NCBI GenBank assembly: GCA_947623455.1
Contig: OX392527.1
Location: 52,000,401 to 52,064,400, forward strand
From: Mimachlamys varia
Taxonomy: Eukaryota > Mollusca > Bivalvia > Pectinida > Pectinidae
Length of the DNA: 64,000 nucleotides
Direction of reading: 5' to 3'
The position numbers and the translations under genes were made by a program. Under the pieces are notes generated by a model that saw nothing but the letters and a program-made list of their open reading frames with translations, was not told where the DNA came from and searched no databases. Every line of letters begins with the position of its first letter. The stretch's first letter is position 1. Shown in pieces: positions 23,901 through 34,604 of the stretch.

Positions 23901-26900
23901 AAACTTGCGGTCAAACAAACACTTTTTGATACTCCTTTGTTGGATGCAGTTATTGAAGTATTGAAGCGATTGATTAACAGATGCATGAAAGCCTTCAGGT
24001 GTCTGTACTCCGCTCTTCAAAAACAGGTAGTCAGAGTATAGCCTGCAAACGATACACAAAAGGTCTAATCGAGACAACACAGGGAAATTGTATTAGCAAT
24101 ATAACAAACACAAAATCAGTTAGTTACAAATACATTCATAATTTGCCAGTTAGTACTTCGCTTCCTATTGTGAACTTTCACTTTCGTGATAGTAACATCT
24201 CCAATATATTGTGTTTACAGTCGCTATTAATTCGTTTTATTCTAGGGTTTGCTCTACATACCTATCTTTTTGTGACATATGTCGGCTGCTAATTAAGACA
24301 TTTTTTTCGTTATTCTAGGGCTTGCTCTGAATATCGAGATTTTCGTGTGATAGATGTCAGCTATTGACGAACAAACTTACGGCACAGGGATTCGAGAGAT
24401 GCAGGTTGATAAAGACTAAGGGCAAGTTTCATGGTCGCCATTTTGGTCCAATTGAGTGATATACTGTATCCATGTATGATACGAAGGTGGGCGATATTGA
24501 ATATTCTCATTAATACACCTACCCGTGGTTAAGAATGGTGTCCAAATGCTCATTTTGAGGACATGAAATTTACTTTATTGTAACCTAAATTTACAGAGCA
24601 GGTGCTGCCGATGAAATAAAAGTGTCTTATTGAGACAACACAAGTGGCAATATATTACTGATACAAGACCTTTACCGAAAGAAGTTCAAAGGGAAATGGG
24701 AAGAGAAAATACTAATAAAATAATGATAATAAAAGGGGACACCATAAAGAGATAGCAACTAAGTAAGATAATGGTAAAATCTGTTTAAAAGAGAACAGAA
24801 ATTGGTAAAATGATATCGAGATTACAAAAGAGAGATTATATAAAGCAGGGATATAATACATTTTGAACGAAGCACTGTTAGAAATAGAATATATACAAAT
24901 TAAAAAAGAAGAAACTTTTATAAGGCAGCTTGTTGCATTTAACGGTCACAAATAGAGGAAAATAAGCAAAATGGTTTTCAAAGGGTACACCCAAATTGGA
25001 CAAATGCATGTTGACTGATAAACAAAAAGAATTTTAATTTTTTCTCGGTTTTCTATCTTAAACGTTTATGGAAAAAAGGTGGGAATTATTGTAGATAAAA
25101 ATGTAGTTTTATATGAACCATAGGGCTGATTCAGCATTATACCAATACCGGCTGAGACAGGGAATAGTGATTGGTAAATGGTCGATATGAGGTTTTAAGA
25201 CAAAGTAAAAACCTTAAGATTTTAATCTAAACTTTTGGCAATGTCTAAAATCTCTCTTGGTCAAAACATAGCATTAGCAATACGTTAGAACTACAGTTAT
25301 ACAGGTAAAAATATTTAAGGGATTTTCAAATATACATATATTATCAAAAGATGAAACAACATGATTATCCTCCTGGGAAAACGGCAACAAATCAAATGAA
25401 AAATCACTTGAACGTTTTTTTTCAAACAATTTTCCTGTTCCCAATCCGAACGATAACAAAAATAGTAATTCATGTAAACTTATCATAAAATTTGACTTGT
25501 TTGTTTGTTTTTTTTTATTTTCGAAAACTTGGCAAAACAAAGACAACGTGTGCAAAAGATGTTCGTTACCTTTCTGTTGGATCCCTGAGAACAAGGATAA
25601 GTTTTACGCCTGGGTTCACGTGTTTGATAAGATGAGGAGTAAGTATCTTCGGCATGGTTTTGTTTCTATTTTGTGGAATTTGTGGCCAACCAGAAAAGTC
25701 CCAAAAATCCATCGGCGTCCCATCCCCTGTAGGGAAATATCAACAATGCGTTAAAAATGTATGAATAGCAATATTGGAAACATTTTTGACTTAACTAACC
25801 GGTAAGTTTGTGAAAACGGATTGACTTTGCGCGGAACCGTGAAAAACACTGGTACTGTATGGACCCTTATATCGGTCCATATTTGGACATACACATAGAT
25901 ATTTTACTGAAATTTCATATTTGTAACTTATCAAAATCTAATTACATATTTTCTATGTTTTAGTTATGAATTCAAGCTGTCGATAATGAATTAATCGAAA
26001 TTTAACGTCTACTACACTATGACTTAACATTAGAAATGTAATTTCAAGTTCAATGCTGTGATGTACGAGCAAACCCAACAATAACAAATGTCTTACCTGT
26101 GATGAGAAGGTGAGAATCATCTCCACTGTCCGTTAATGACCTCCTATTGTTGATTCGTGTTCGTTCAATATGTCCTGCCGCATCGTCAAAGTAACCCAAG
26201 TACTGATCAAACGACTCTCTCCTCACAGTTTTTTTAAGTCCGTGTCCTTTAAAATTGGGTTGATTAACAAGTATCCTTTTACAAACATACATTAGACATA
26301 CACACACACACAACATTCTCACCATACATATATAATGTAATTAGCATCATAATAATATCATTAATTGCATGCATTCATAAATTATAAATTACAAATTATT
26401 CAGTTACCTGGCAGATTGACCAAATGTCCATATGTGCAGTAAGTGCACTGGTCATATCTGCCAGAACAGTTGACAGCTATTAATTTCATTAAATTTAGTT
26501 CATGATTCAGATTGCATTTTGAAAATTTCATATATATAAATCAAATATAGTAAATTAATAGAGAATGGAAGAACACACCAACATCAATGCTCAGCCGGAT
26601 TCATATATTATTGGTAAAAATTATAGTTAATTAATTATAAACAAATAGGGTCTACATTTCAGTATATCATTAAATCTCATTCATGATCAATTATTATAGA
26701 TGAGTCATTATTATTATGGCATATCAGATCATATAAAGTTTAAAACGTTTGGATTTTCCAATGAAATAAATGATTTTACTAAGCATCTGCCAGTTTGTAT
26801 TGCTATCACAATTTGAACATCCGTACAATAGGGTTTCAATATTTACATGATCATGTTCATTGTTGTAACTAGTGAGGGAATTAAAAAGATTAGCTCACAA

Positions 26901-29900
26901 GTCATTATATAGAGGGCATTCAAGAAAGTAGTGAGATACAGTTTCGGGGTCTAAGGAGCAAGCACATGTTGGATTATCAGTTAAATGGTCATGATGCAAG
27001 TCAAAATTTAAATTACTAGAATAATTGCGAAGTTGGGAAAGAATAATGTTTGCCCTTCTGTCACCTTCAGTTTTAAAAATTGTTACAATCTCATTATCTG
27101 TAGATATATCTTTATTTAGTAGGCGCTTAAAACTTGCAAGGGAAGGAGAGAACAGAAGATTTGTATCAGAATTATTTGCTTTGCGACACATGGAAGGAAA
27201 GAAACTGTTAAAATAGTAATTAGTTTTACAATTTGGTATATTATAAGGCCTAGTTTGTCGAAGAGAGTAAGGATAATCGTCTGGATTGTTTGTTAGTGGA
27301 ATTAAAACATCTTGTAAATAGTTAGGTGAGTGTCCATGCATTATTTTGTACATCATGATTTGTTTATGTTTTTCTCTTCTTAATGCTAGTGTTTCCCAAC
27401 CAAGTTCTGTGTAAAGTTTTCCATGTGATGTTCCTGAGCGAAGGCCTGTAATAATCCTAGCTGCTTCTAATTGAACGGATTTCAGTAAATCCTTAGAGTG
27501 TTGAGTGCAGTTATCCCATACTATATCAGCATATTCTTAAACTGGACGTATAAATGAAGTATAAATTGTAATTAATGATTTTCGATTAACCCTAGTTTTA
27601 ATATGACGAAGAAAGTTGAGTCTGAGGTAAGCTTTTTCATATATGTTGTGAATGTGTAATTTTCATGTTGCGTCGTCTTTAAAGGTTAGTCCTAAGTGTT
27701 GATGATCTGTTGTGTTGTAACTTGGCTGTTTTGAAAAGATACAGGAGGATGATGAGTGTTATTTTTTCTAGTAAATACAACTGATTTAGTTTTATCAGGG
27801 TTAAATTTAATGTCCCACATGTAAGCCCATTCAACAATATTAGTAAGGTCAGCTGATAGTGCTTGTGCTGCCTGAGCTGATTTTTATCTACTATTACATA
27901 AAGAGAAGTGTCATCTGCGAATAATTTAATATTAGTGGAAATATTTTCAGTGATATCATTAATATAAAGAAGAAAAAGAAGTGGCCCGAGAACAAATCCT
28001 TGAGGTACCCCAGCATTTACAATCCTGAACTAAGAACGATAACCCTCAGTGCTAACTCTTTGCATCCTATCTGAAAGATAATTCTGAAACCAATTAAGCA
28101 AATTTCCGTCAATACCATATTTTTTTCAATTTGTATAATAGACCTTGATGCCATACTCGGTCAAAAGCCTTACTTATATCACAAAAAATAAATCTTAACT
28201 CCTTTCCCTGATCCATATTGCTAACAATTTCATTATATATAAACAATAACTGGTTAACTGTAGAGTCACCTGGCTTGAATCCAGACTGGTGTTGAGTTAT
28301 AATAGAATTTTCTACCAGGTAATTATAAAGATATTTAAAAATAATTTATTCCATTATTTTACTAAAACAAGAATTTATTGAGATAGGCCTATAATTCAAA
28401 ACATCACAAGTTGAACCCTTACCTTTATAAATGGCATTGACATCTGATTGTTTCCATCTACTTGGTATAACACCTGATTCTAAAGATTTATTAAATAAGA
28501 GTGTAAGAGGTAATGTTAGAGAAGTACTAAGTCTCTTAATTACTTTGGGGATACTGCCATCAGGACCTGGGGGTTTATTAATGTTGAGAATATCAAGTTG
28601 GTCTAAGACATCTTGTTGAGCGACTTGGATATTGGTTAGAGAAAATGGAGTAATGGGCAGAGTAGTGTGAGGAAGGTCAAGGTCAGGCGATGATGTAGAA
28701 ATGTTTGTGAAGTGAGTGTTAAGAATTTCTGCTTTTTCAATAGGATGGTGAATGACTTGGCCATTAGTTTCAAGAGGAGGGTTAGAAGAGGATTTTTTAG
28801 TAAAGCTGGTGATAGATTTCGCTAGTTTCCACCATTTATCAGGAGGGACCATATTATCATTTAGTGAATTCTCTAGCTTTTTAATATAATTAGAAATAGA
28901 TTTTGATTATGTTACATGTTATTGTAGAACATTGGAAGTTTGTAAATGATGATTAACATGATTTGATAGTAAACACGTGAATAATAGTTTAGGCTTCTTG
29001 GCATTTAACATGTAAATAAATGAATGTATATATTGATTGGATAAATGGTCGGATTTATTGATAAATAATCTTATCTATTGTAATGTGGAACCATAACAGA
29101 TATCCCCTAAACTCCAGTATTTCCGTTCACTGTGCTAAAATTAATTAAATTTGAAATGGAAAGGGAGATAGTCTGGAACATTGACGTACACCTGTAAATG
29201 TGTTAAATTAAAACGAGTCGTAGCGGTAATACTGGATTTCGGAAACAAATAAACAAAATGTTTTGATACCGCTTTGCAGTCACACAAACTCATGTAATTT
29301 TTCATTTATTTCCGTTGAACGGGTTTCGAGAAAAAAAAAATTGACAGAATTCTCACAGGCGCACAAAACCAGAAGAAATAATAATATTATTAATAGAAAT
29401 AGGAAATGGAGCAAACACCATATGTTTGAGGGATATAATCAATGGATGAATGCATTACTTTGATAGAAAACTCGAAATCACTGAAATTATGGATGAATGG
29501 AATGGAAAAGCATCTCGAATCGGACATATGTTGGAGTATACTACCATAACGTGTCCAAGGCCACCATGATGTTTCTTTGTTGAGGACGCCTCGGTTTGGC
29601 AGGATCTGTGGATGTTGGGTGATCCTAGCGAATAGGTCGGTCGATCCACTCTTGTCTACCCCTATAAGGTGGAAGTACGGCAGGCATCGCAAAGCACGTA
29701 CTGGAACAGGCCCAACTGTCTTACACAGGTCATAGAAACAGGGGTTCTTATAGCCTTTAGGTATGAAGGATATGTTCTGTAATAAAATGTAACGTAGACT
29801 TAACCAACATGAACTATTGTACAAGTTCCTAATCTGTATAGTTTAATTACTTCAAACAGTTTAAGTGTGGGGTATCTCTTACCATATACATTGTAACAAG

Positions 29901-30985
29901 ATGTTTCGTGTATGGTTTTAAGTTAACTACCATTAATACATAGATGATATCTCAAAGTGTCGTCAGTAATACCAAATATATTTCATGAGCGTGGTAAATA
30001 TTTCAATATTTTTTACGAGTGCGCATCACATGAGAAAAGCAAATATCGAAATATTTGCCACAAGAATGTAATATATTTGGAATTACTTACGATACGGTTT
30101 ATTATTATGTTAATTTCAATTTTATTACAAAAACCTTCCCTAGAACGCAAAATGACAAACCAAGCTGACGACTATACTTTGTGTGGATACTTTTACCCCT
30201 GACAAAATAACTTTTACCCCTGACTATGTAAAAAAAAAACCGAATTAAATGTAAGAAGTTGTCTCGTAATTCTTCTAACTACTAATGTTAATGAAGAAAA
30301 TATTTGACGGTAATTCGGTACATGTTCAACGCTTCAAATACATAATTTGATGATCAGTCACATCAACGAGACTTGCACGAATCCCAACAGCTAGCACTGC
30401 ATGAATCAGACTAGAACAATGCATGACTGAAAATAGAGTAGTTGAAAGAGTATTAATGGTTTTTTACCTTTGTTTCCTATTCATCATATTCCATTGATGC
30501 ATTTTCAACTTTCCGAATGACCTTTTTACCTACTTTAGATAATGATAAGTTGGATATTTGCCGGCTTTACTTACATATTTCAACAAGTCCTCCGCTTGAG
30601 TGCTATTGTATGGAAACCGAGACGACTCTGTAGAACACCATTCAAACGCTTTCAATTTTTGTAATTCCGGAAATGATGTAGCGTTCGGTTCATTCCGTAA
30701 TGAAGTAATGTTTTTGAATGAATATTGCCTCTCGCTTTCTTCAGAACCGAAATTGCTTTGATTAGGATTGTTTTCATTATCTCTAAGAGGCTTGGGCCAA
30801 AGTTCTTTTTTAATTTTTAATGAATTGCCTTTGTCCCACAGTAGTGTGTCTGAAGTAACCAGACCACGGTTGTGTAGTTGAAAATATCCAAGTATAGCAC
30901 CAAACAACACAAACCCTAAAAGCGTGGTAGCCACGTAACTTCTTCGGTAACAAACCGAATGACGCATATAGAGTTTTCTTCGCAT
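20920..30985 (-). CDS. Carbohydrate sulfotransferase, CHST15-like (7 coding exons)
   Basis: Exons in transcript order: 30985-30575, 29776-29545, 26246-26097, 25726-25570, 24042-23886, 22482-22335, 21299-20920. Every junction has GT-AG ends and compatible phase, giving 544 residues, close to vertebrate CHST15. It is a type II Golgi membrane protein: basic N-terminus, membrane anchor at about 17-35, a stem, then the catalytic domain. The PAPS 5'-phosphosulfate loop is at about 176-183 (GVDKSGST), the 3'-phosphate site at Arg312 to Ser320 within LRDPTERLYSDY, and a C-terminal LREWLKVFP...RSEDYSRN region (about 381-404) is typical of the family. Expected role: transfer of sulfate from PAPS to GalNAc 4-sulfate in chondroitin/dermatan chains; the exact substrate is inferred. 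Oddity: Asp178 stands where the loop usually has Pro. The exon 5 donor is uncertain (23886 or 23892); both keep the frame. Large introns hold a LINE and other repeats. Confidence 0.85.
21640..21705 (-). mobile_element. Fragment of dispersed reverse-transcriptase element
   Basis: The phrases AAGCGTCAAAATCACATAATCCAAGC and AATCGACTAAACTAGGGGCAAAATAT match the reversed 3' end of the element seen at 31256-31340. It lies in the last intron of the sulfotransferase gene. Short and non-coding. Confidence 0.5.
22006..22206. mobile_element. Foldback MITE in sulfotransferase intron
   Basis: Terminal arms TACTGTAAACCAACTTATTT and the exact complement ending at 22206 enclose about 160 bp containing GCGAAAT/CACG words. 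The tract at 49139-49217 shares the TACTGTAA ends and the CACCGCTAAAATAA phrase. No coding capacity. Confidence 0.65.
22835..23052 (-). mobile_element. tRNA-derived SINE
   Basis: On the minus strand the head carries box A (ATGGTCGAGAGGTTAAGG) and box B (GAGTTCGAACCTC) at tRNA spacing for a Ser/Leu-type tRNA. A body with GAGTACTCCTTGACC and a tail (GGCTGTTAATAGGACG, then TAAA-type repeats) follow. It lies in the intron between exons 5 and 6 of the sulfotransferase gene, on the same strand. Confidence 0.7.
24150..24640 (+). pseudogene. Degenerate copy of reverse-transcriptase element
   Basis: Translated in shifting frames it shows remnants of the FPIVNF...DSNI and RACSEYRDF motifs found in the copies at 34605 and 31467. 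The block TTCTAGGG(T/C)TTGCTCT occurs twice (24238 and 24314), an internal duplication. It ends with the start of the 3' non-coding part (GGTGCTGCCGATGAAATAAAAG). It lies within the intron between exons 4 and 5 of the sulfotransferase gene, antisense to it. Confidence 0.55.
26724..29010 (-). mobile_element. Decayed non-LTR retrotransposon (LINE), 5'-truncated
   Basis: In transcript order there is a piece of the linker, then RT motifs: KPPGPDG (around 28570), LNYRPISI (around 28395), a [15 protein letters not shown] stretch (about 28130-28180), [11 protein letters not shown] (about 27985) and the catalytic FADDTSLY box (about 27915). The C-terminal part with the [18 protein letters not shown] motif (about 26900-26960) follows, and the ORF ends near 26724 after an in-frame TGA at about 26892. 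Several frameshifts and stops make it dead. The pattern fits the CR1/Jockey group of LINEs. It lies wholly in the intron between exons 2 and 3 of the sulfotransferase gene, on the same strand. Confidence 0.8.
29961..30091. mobile_element. Foldback element (MITE-like)
   Basis: Imperfect inverted arms starting CGTCAGTAATACCAAATATA and ending in the near-complement at 30091, with an inner pair around AAATATTTC. Related in layout to 15276-15373. Lies in the first coding intron of the sulfotransferase gene. Confidence 0.55.
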
Positions 30986-31255
30986 TGTAGTTCTAGCAGT
31001 TCATCAATCAGTATCAGCAAACTTTAGGAAGAAATATAAGGAATCTGTAATTAAAGAAAGAATAATTAACCATCCGTTTAACATTCATTGTGATAATGAT
31101 TATTCTTTTTCTTTGCAAGCGACACATAGAATTAGTAAATACTCTTGTATGTAAAAAAACCATGCTGACTTTTTAAGCTGTTTTTTCTCTTGCATGGTTT
31201 TATTTTCTGCAAATGAATTTTATAGCTTTATAGATTTATTATTTATAAATAGGTA
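30986..31255. other. 5' flank of sulfotransferase gene
   Basis: Presumed promoter/5'UTR side of the minus-strand gene. No TATA box can be fixed. A short hairpin with AAACCATGC arms lies at about 31155-31201. Confidence 0.3.
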
Positions 31256-31930
31256 TCAATGTGACAATAAATTTAACAAAATCATATTTCGAACTCAAAA
31301 TCGATTAAACCAGGGGCAAAATATGAACAAAGGAAAGGTCTACACGGATACCCTTGTAAAATTACAAGAGAATAAGACAAGATGTTCCGGAAGAGTAAGC
31401 GTCTTCTGCTTTATTGACGACACCCGCCATGTAAATCTTGGTCACATCCAAGTAATCATCAAGTTCTTAAAATGAGAACTGAATAACATTGTCAATCACA
31501 ACAAGTAAACACACTAATGAGCATACTAAAACAACGTCCATCTTCATTTCTCTCAAATATACAGAATATTTCTCAATAAGACAAAAACATAAACGACCAT
31601 AAAACTTGCCCATAGTTCTAATCAACCTGCATCTCTCGAATCCTTGTGTTGTTAGTTTGTTTGTCAGCAGTCGACATCGATCACGAAAATCACGATATTT
31701 AGAGCAAGCCCTAGAATATCGAATCAACTGCGACATGTAAACACCATAGCATGGAGAAGCAGGGATGTTACTATCAAGAAATGGAAAGATCACGATCGGA
31801 AAATTGAAATCATCACGTTTATCGTATATCCTTAGTAGTAAGCTGTCCATGTTGGTCGTTGTTTAAGTAGAGATCGAGGTAAGCAGCTGATGTAGAAGGG
31901 TCTCTTGTGTCCTTTATTAGGTTAAGGTAA
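31256..31930 (-). pseudogene. Reverse-transcriptase element, C-terminal ORF piece plus 3' end
   Basis: On the minus strand the RT tail reads STSAAYLDLYLN, then after a one-base frameshift YDKRDDFNF, DSNIPASP, YGVYMSQLIRYSRACS and KFYGR, ending at a stop near 31467. The family 3' non-coding part (CTTCCGGAAC, TTTAATCGATTTTGAG) continues to about 31256. I read it as a Penelope-like or related RT; the group is not certain. It is the inverted partner of the copy at 34605-36390 and sits just upstream of the sulfotransferase gene. Confidence 0.7.
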
Positions 31931-32059
31931 CACTGTGAGGAGTACTAGTGAACTTGAGTTATGCTGATGCGGTCCCGGCAGAGGGATTCCAGAGATACCC
32001 ATTGATGAAGAAAATAAATTAGAGAATATCGAAGCGTTAACAAGCAAGTATTATGGTCA

Positions 32060-32260
32060 CAATCTTACAGTTCGGTCTATGGTTTGTTTACGCTTCGGTA
32101 TACTCTCTTTTGGAACACCTGTTCTTATTCATTTCTGGTATTTGTCCAAGGGACTCTGCGTAAATCTTTCCTTTCTTCTATTTTGCCAAACTTTAATCGA
32201 GTTTTAGTTTGGATTAAGGTTTTGTTGACGCTCCGGTATTTTTATTTATCATTTGAATAA
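32060..32260 (+). mobile_element. Solitary 3' end of reverse-transcriptase element
   Basis: GAACACCTGTTCTTAT, CTGCGTAAATCTTTCCTTTC, AATCGAGTTTTAGTTTGGATTA and TTGACGCTCCGGTATTT match the family 3' end. It is more diverged than the 36190 copy. Confidence 0.6.
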
Positions 32261-32940
32261 CAATTATTACGTGTAAATTGATGTTTCATCTTTCTAACGT
32301 TGTCAATATCGTCAAATCAAATATATATTAGAGTACACAGTATGATTGTATCAGTAACTTGGCCAAGATTAAATTCAATCAGAAATCAATATCACTGCTA
32401 ATTCTCAAAGTTAAGGCGTATTTACCACAATATAGAAGAACCTGTGTAGCCATTTCCTTTTAATTGAAGTAATAAGTCCTTATATGACAGTCGGAACAAT
32501 ATGGTCCCTGAAAATAACACTGATATTAGTAAATCGCAGTCGATCACTGTTTCAAAATCCACTAAAAGTTAGTTTTTTAGCGCAATGTTGGAGAATATGT
32601 GTATACAATTTGAGGTGATTTTATGTTATCAGTATGTTAACCAGATTTCAAATTCAACCGGTTATCAAGAACAGCGAACTGTAAAAATCGTACTGTTAAT
32701 ACAAATGAATAAATTCGCAAAATCCGCCAAAAATCAATCACGTAAAACTAGCAGAACCCGTGACAAAAATCCTTTCAAATTGGCGTAAGGTGTTCAGCAA
32801 AAGGGTTTTTCTAACCTGACTAAAATTTGTGTTCCATCGAATGATTGATGTTCTGTAAAAAGTTCACCTTAATCAGAATGCAGATGTTTTAACCCCAAAA
32901 TAGCAAATCCTGTTTACCTCCAAATTACAGTTAGGTGTTT

Positions 32941-33290
32941 AAGGATGTATTCTTCTAAGAAGTCAAAAGTCTCCTGCATTAAACTTTTTTTTATAAAATG
33001 CATTTTTGGAAAACGGAGTTCATGGCATGGCAGAAAATGCAAAGATAATGATATGTCAATATGACATAATAAGTTATTTTAAGTGAATTTCGCAGTTTTT
33101 ACGAATTGCAGGACATCTTCATACAATATCTTCCGAATTTGTCATCCACAATGTATGAATGTTTGCAGAAATGACAAAAATACTATTTTCTTTTAAGGTA
33201 TGGAAGTAAAATTTCTCCAACGTAATATTTTAATTCAGGAAAGCGATGTTAGTTACCCCTACCCCATATTTTTTAATTATGTTAACTTGA
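32941..33290 (+). mobile_element. Left part of a TIR transposon
   Basis: Begins with the same terminal AAGGATGTATTCTTCT as the 35065-36079 element and stays alignable for about 340 bp (GAAAACGGAGTTCATGGCATG, TTCATACAATATCTTCCGAAT). Alignment is lost after the TACCCC tract at about 33270. The right terminus is missing. Confidence 0.65.
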
Positions 33291-34197
33291 CCTACTTTAT
33301 GAGTTTTTTTACTTGAAGTGAAAACTTAAATTTTCACGTCTGCTACTTATTTAACAGAAACTGGACAAACTAGAAGTTTTTCTACTTTTTTCATTTTACA
33401 CTCCTCCCACTTTGACCCCCAAATTTTCTATGAGCCCACACAAAATCAGATGTTTTGAACATAATACAATATGCAACTGACCTTAGATTATCTTTCTGCA
33501 AAATGTTAGCCTTATCACTGATAGGCCGCAGAAAGGCCCAAATTGGCACCCCTCCTTCAACGAAATCCTACATGAGATAAATTGTAAGCGATAACCTTTA
33601 ATGATTTCATGTTTTTTATAATCTCAAAAACCATAAATGACAGGACCCACGTCTGTTCGAATGTATAAAACACTTGTTACGTTCTAAGTGATCATGTTAT
33701 CTCCGGTCTTGGGGTTAATGTCTTTGATAAGGAAAAGTTGGCAACCGAATTCCGTGGCAGCTGTGCAACTGATATTCAAACTTATCACAACGCCCACCTG
33801 TGAGCTTTTCTTTTACACAGGATGTATTTAACTATATGACATAATATCCGAAGGCTTTTATCTAATCAATGATCATCGTTTGAAGCAAGCATTTTTTCGT
33901 AATCCGGCCCCTTACTTTTTTACGTCTGTCTTTAATTTTGTCGATTTATGTATATGTTATACAAATTAGATTACAACAGTATGTGTACCTAAATGTATGA
34001 TGTGTGGACGGATTGACATGTAGTTATCTTATTTCAGGAGCAATATTGTAAAATTACGACTAACTTAACTATTGTGTGAAACATTATAAATGCTATGTAG
34101 AACATTTTACGTATAGTCTGAAGTTTTGATTCCATTTTGTTTATTATTTTCAATTTCAAGTCCTAATCATGATCAAAACAGTATATATTACATAAGG

Positions 34198-34347
34198 ATT
34201 GAAAGTCATTTTTCTAACTTTCATAGTGCTATGCATGGTCAGCCGTTACACCCATATTGCATGAAGCCCGCTAGAGCTTAATGCGAAATATGGATGTAAA
34301 CGATGACCTTTCATAGCACTATGAAAGTTAGAAAAATGACTTTCAAT
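34198..34347. mobile_element. Foldback element
   Basis: Exact 36-base inverted arms (starting ATTGAAAGTCATTTTTCTAA and closing with the complement at 34347) flank a 78-bp core with CAGCCGTTACACCC. It lies about 250 bp before the RT piece at 34605. Confidence 0.7.
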
Positions 34348-34604
34348 CAATATATTTATTTTTTTTTCTTTAGAACGTTTGCCTAGTTTCATTTATATTT
34401 TTTCCAGTGATTAATTTATCATCTGCGTTTATATATGCGTGGTCATTTAAACGACATTGGCGGAACAGCCCAAAATTGGCGCCAATAATAGTTAATAGTC
34501 ATGTGAGCGTTTGACACAGGGGTGTTATTCAAAGCGGCACGACAAGACTCTCATTGAACAAGCTTGATATATGACGTCAAAGGTAAACCGCGTGCTACGT
34601 CTCG

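Larger units (their letters stand above)
31931..34197. other. Spacer between inverted reverse-transcriptase copies
   Basis: No gene. It holds a solitary 3' end of the RT element at about 32060-32260 (plus strand) and the left part of a TIR transposon at 32941-33290. A short tract at 33517-33570 (GGCCCAAATTGGCACCCCTCC) is shared with 5062-5110. The rest is unrecognised AT-rich sequence. Confidence 0.45.

Noticed and set aside
23853..24292. Plus-strand frames opposite sulfotransferase exon 5
   Set aside because: They are shadows of the minus-strand exon and of the RT-element remnant.
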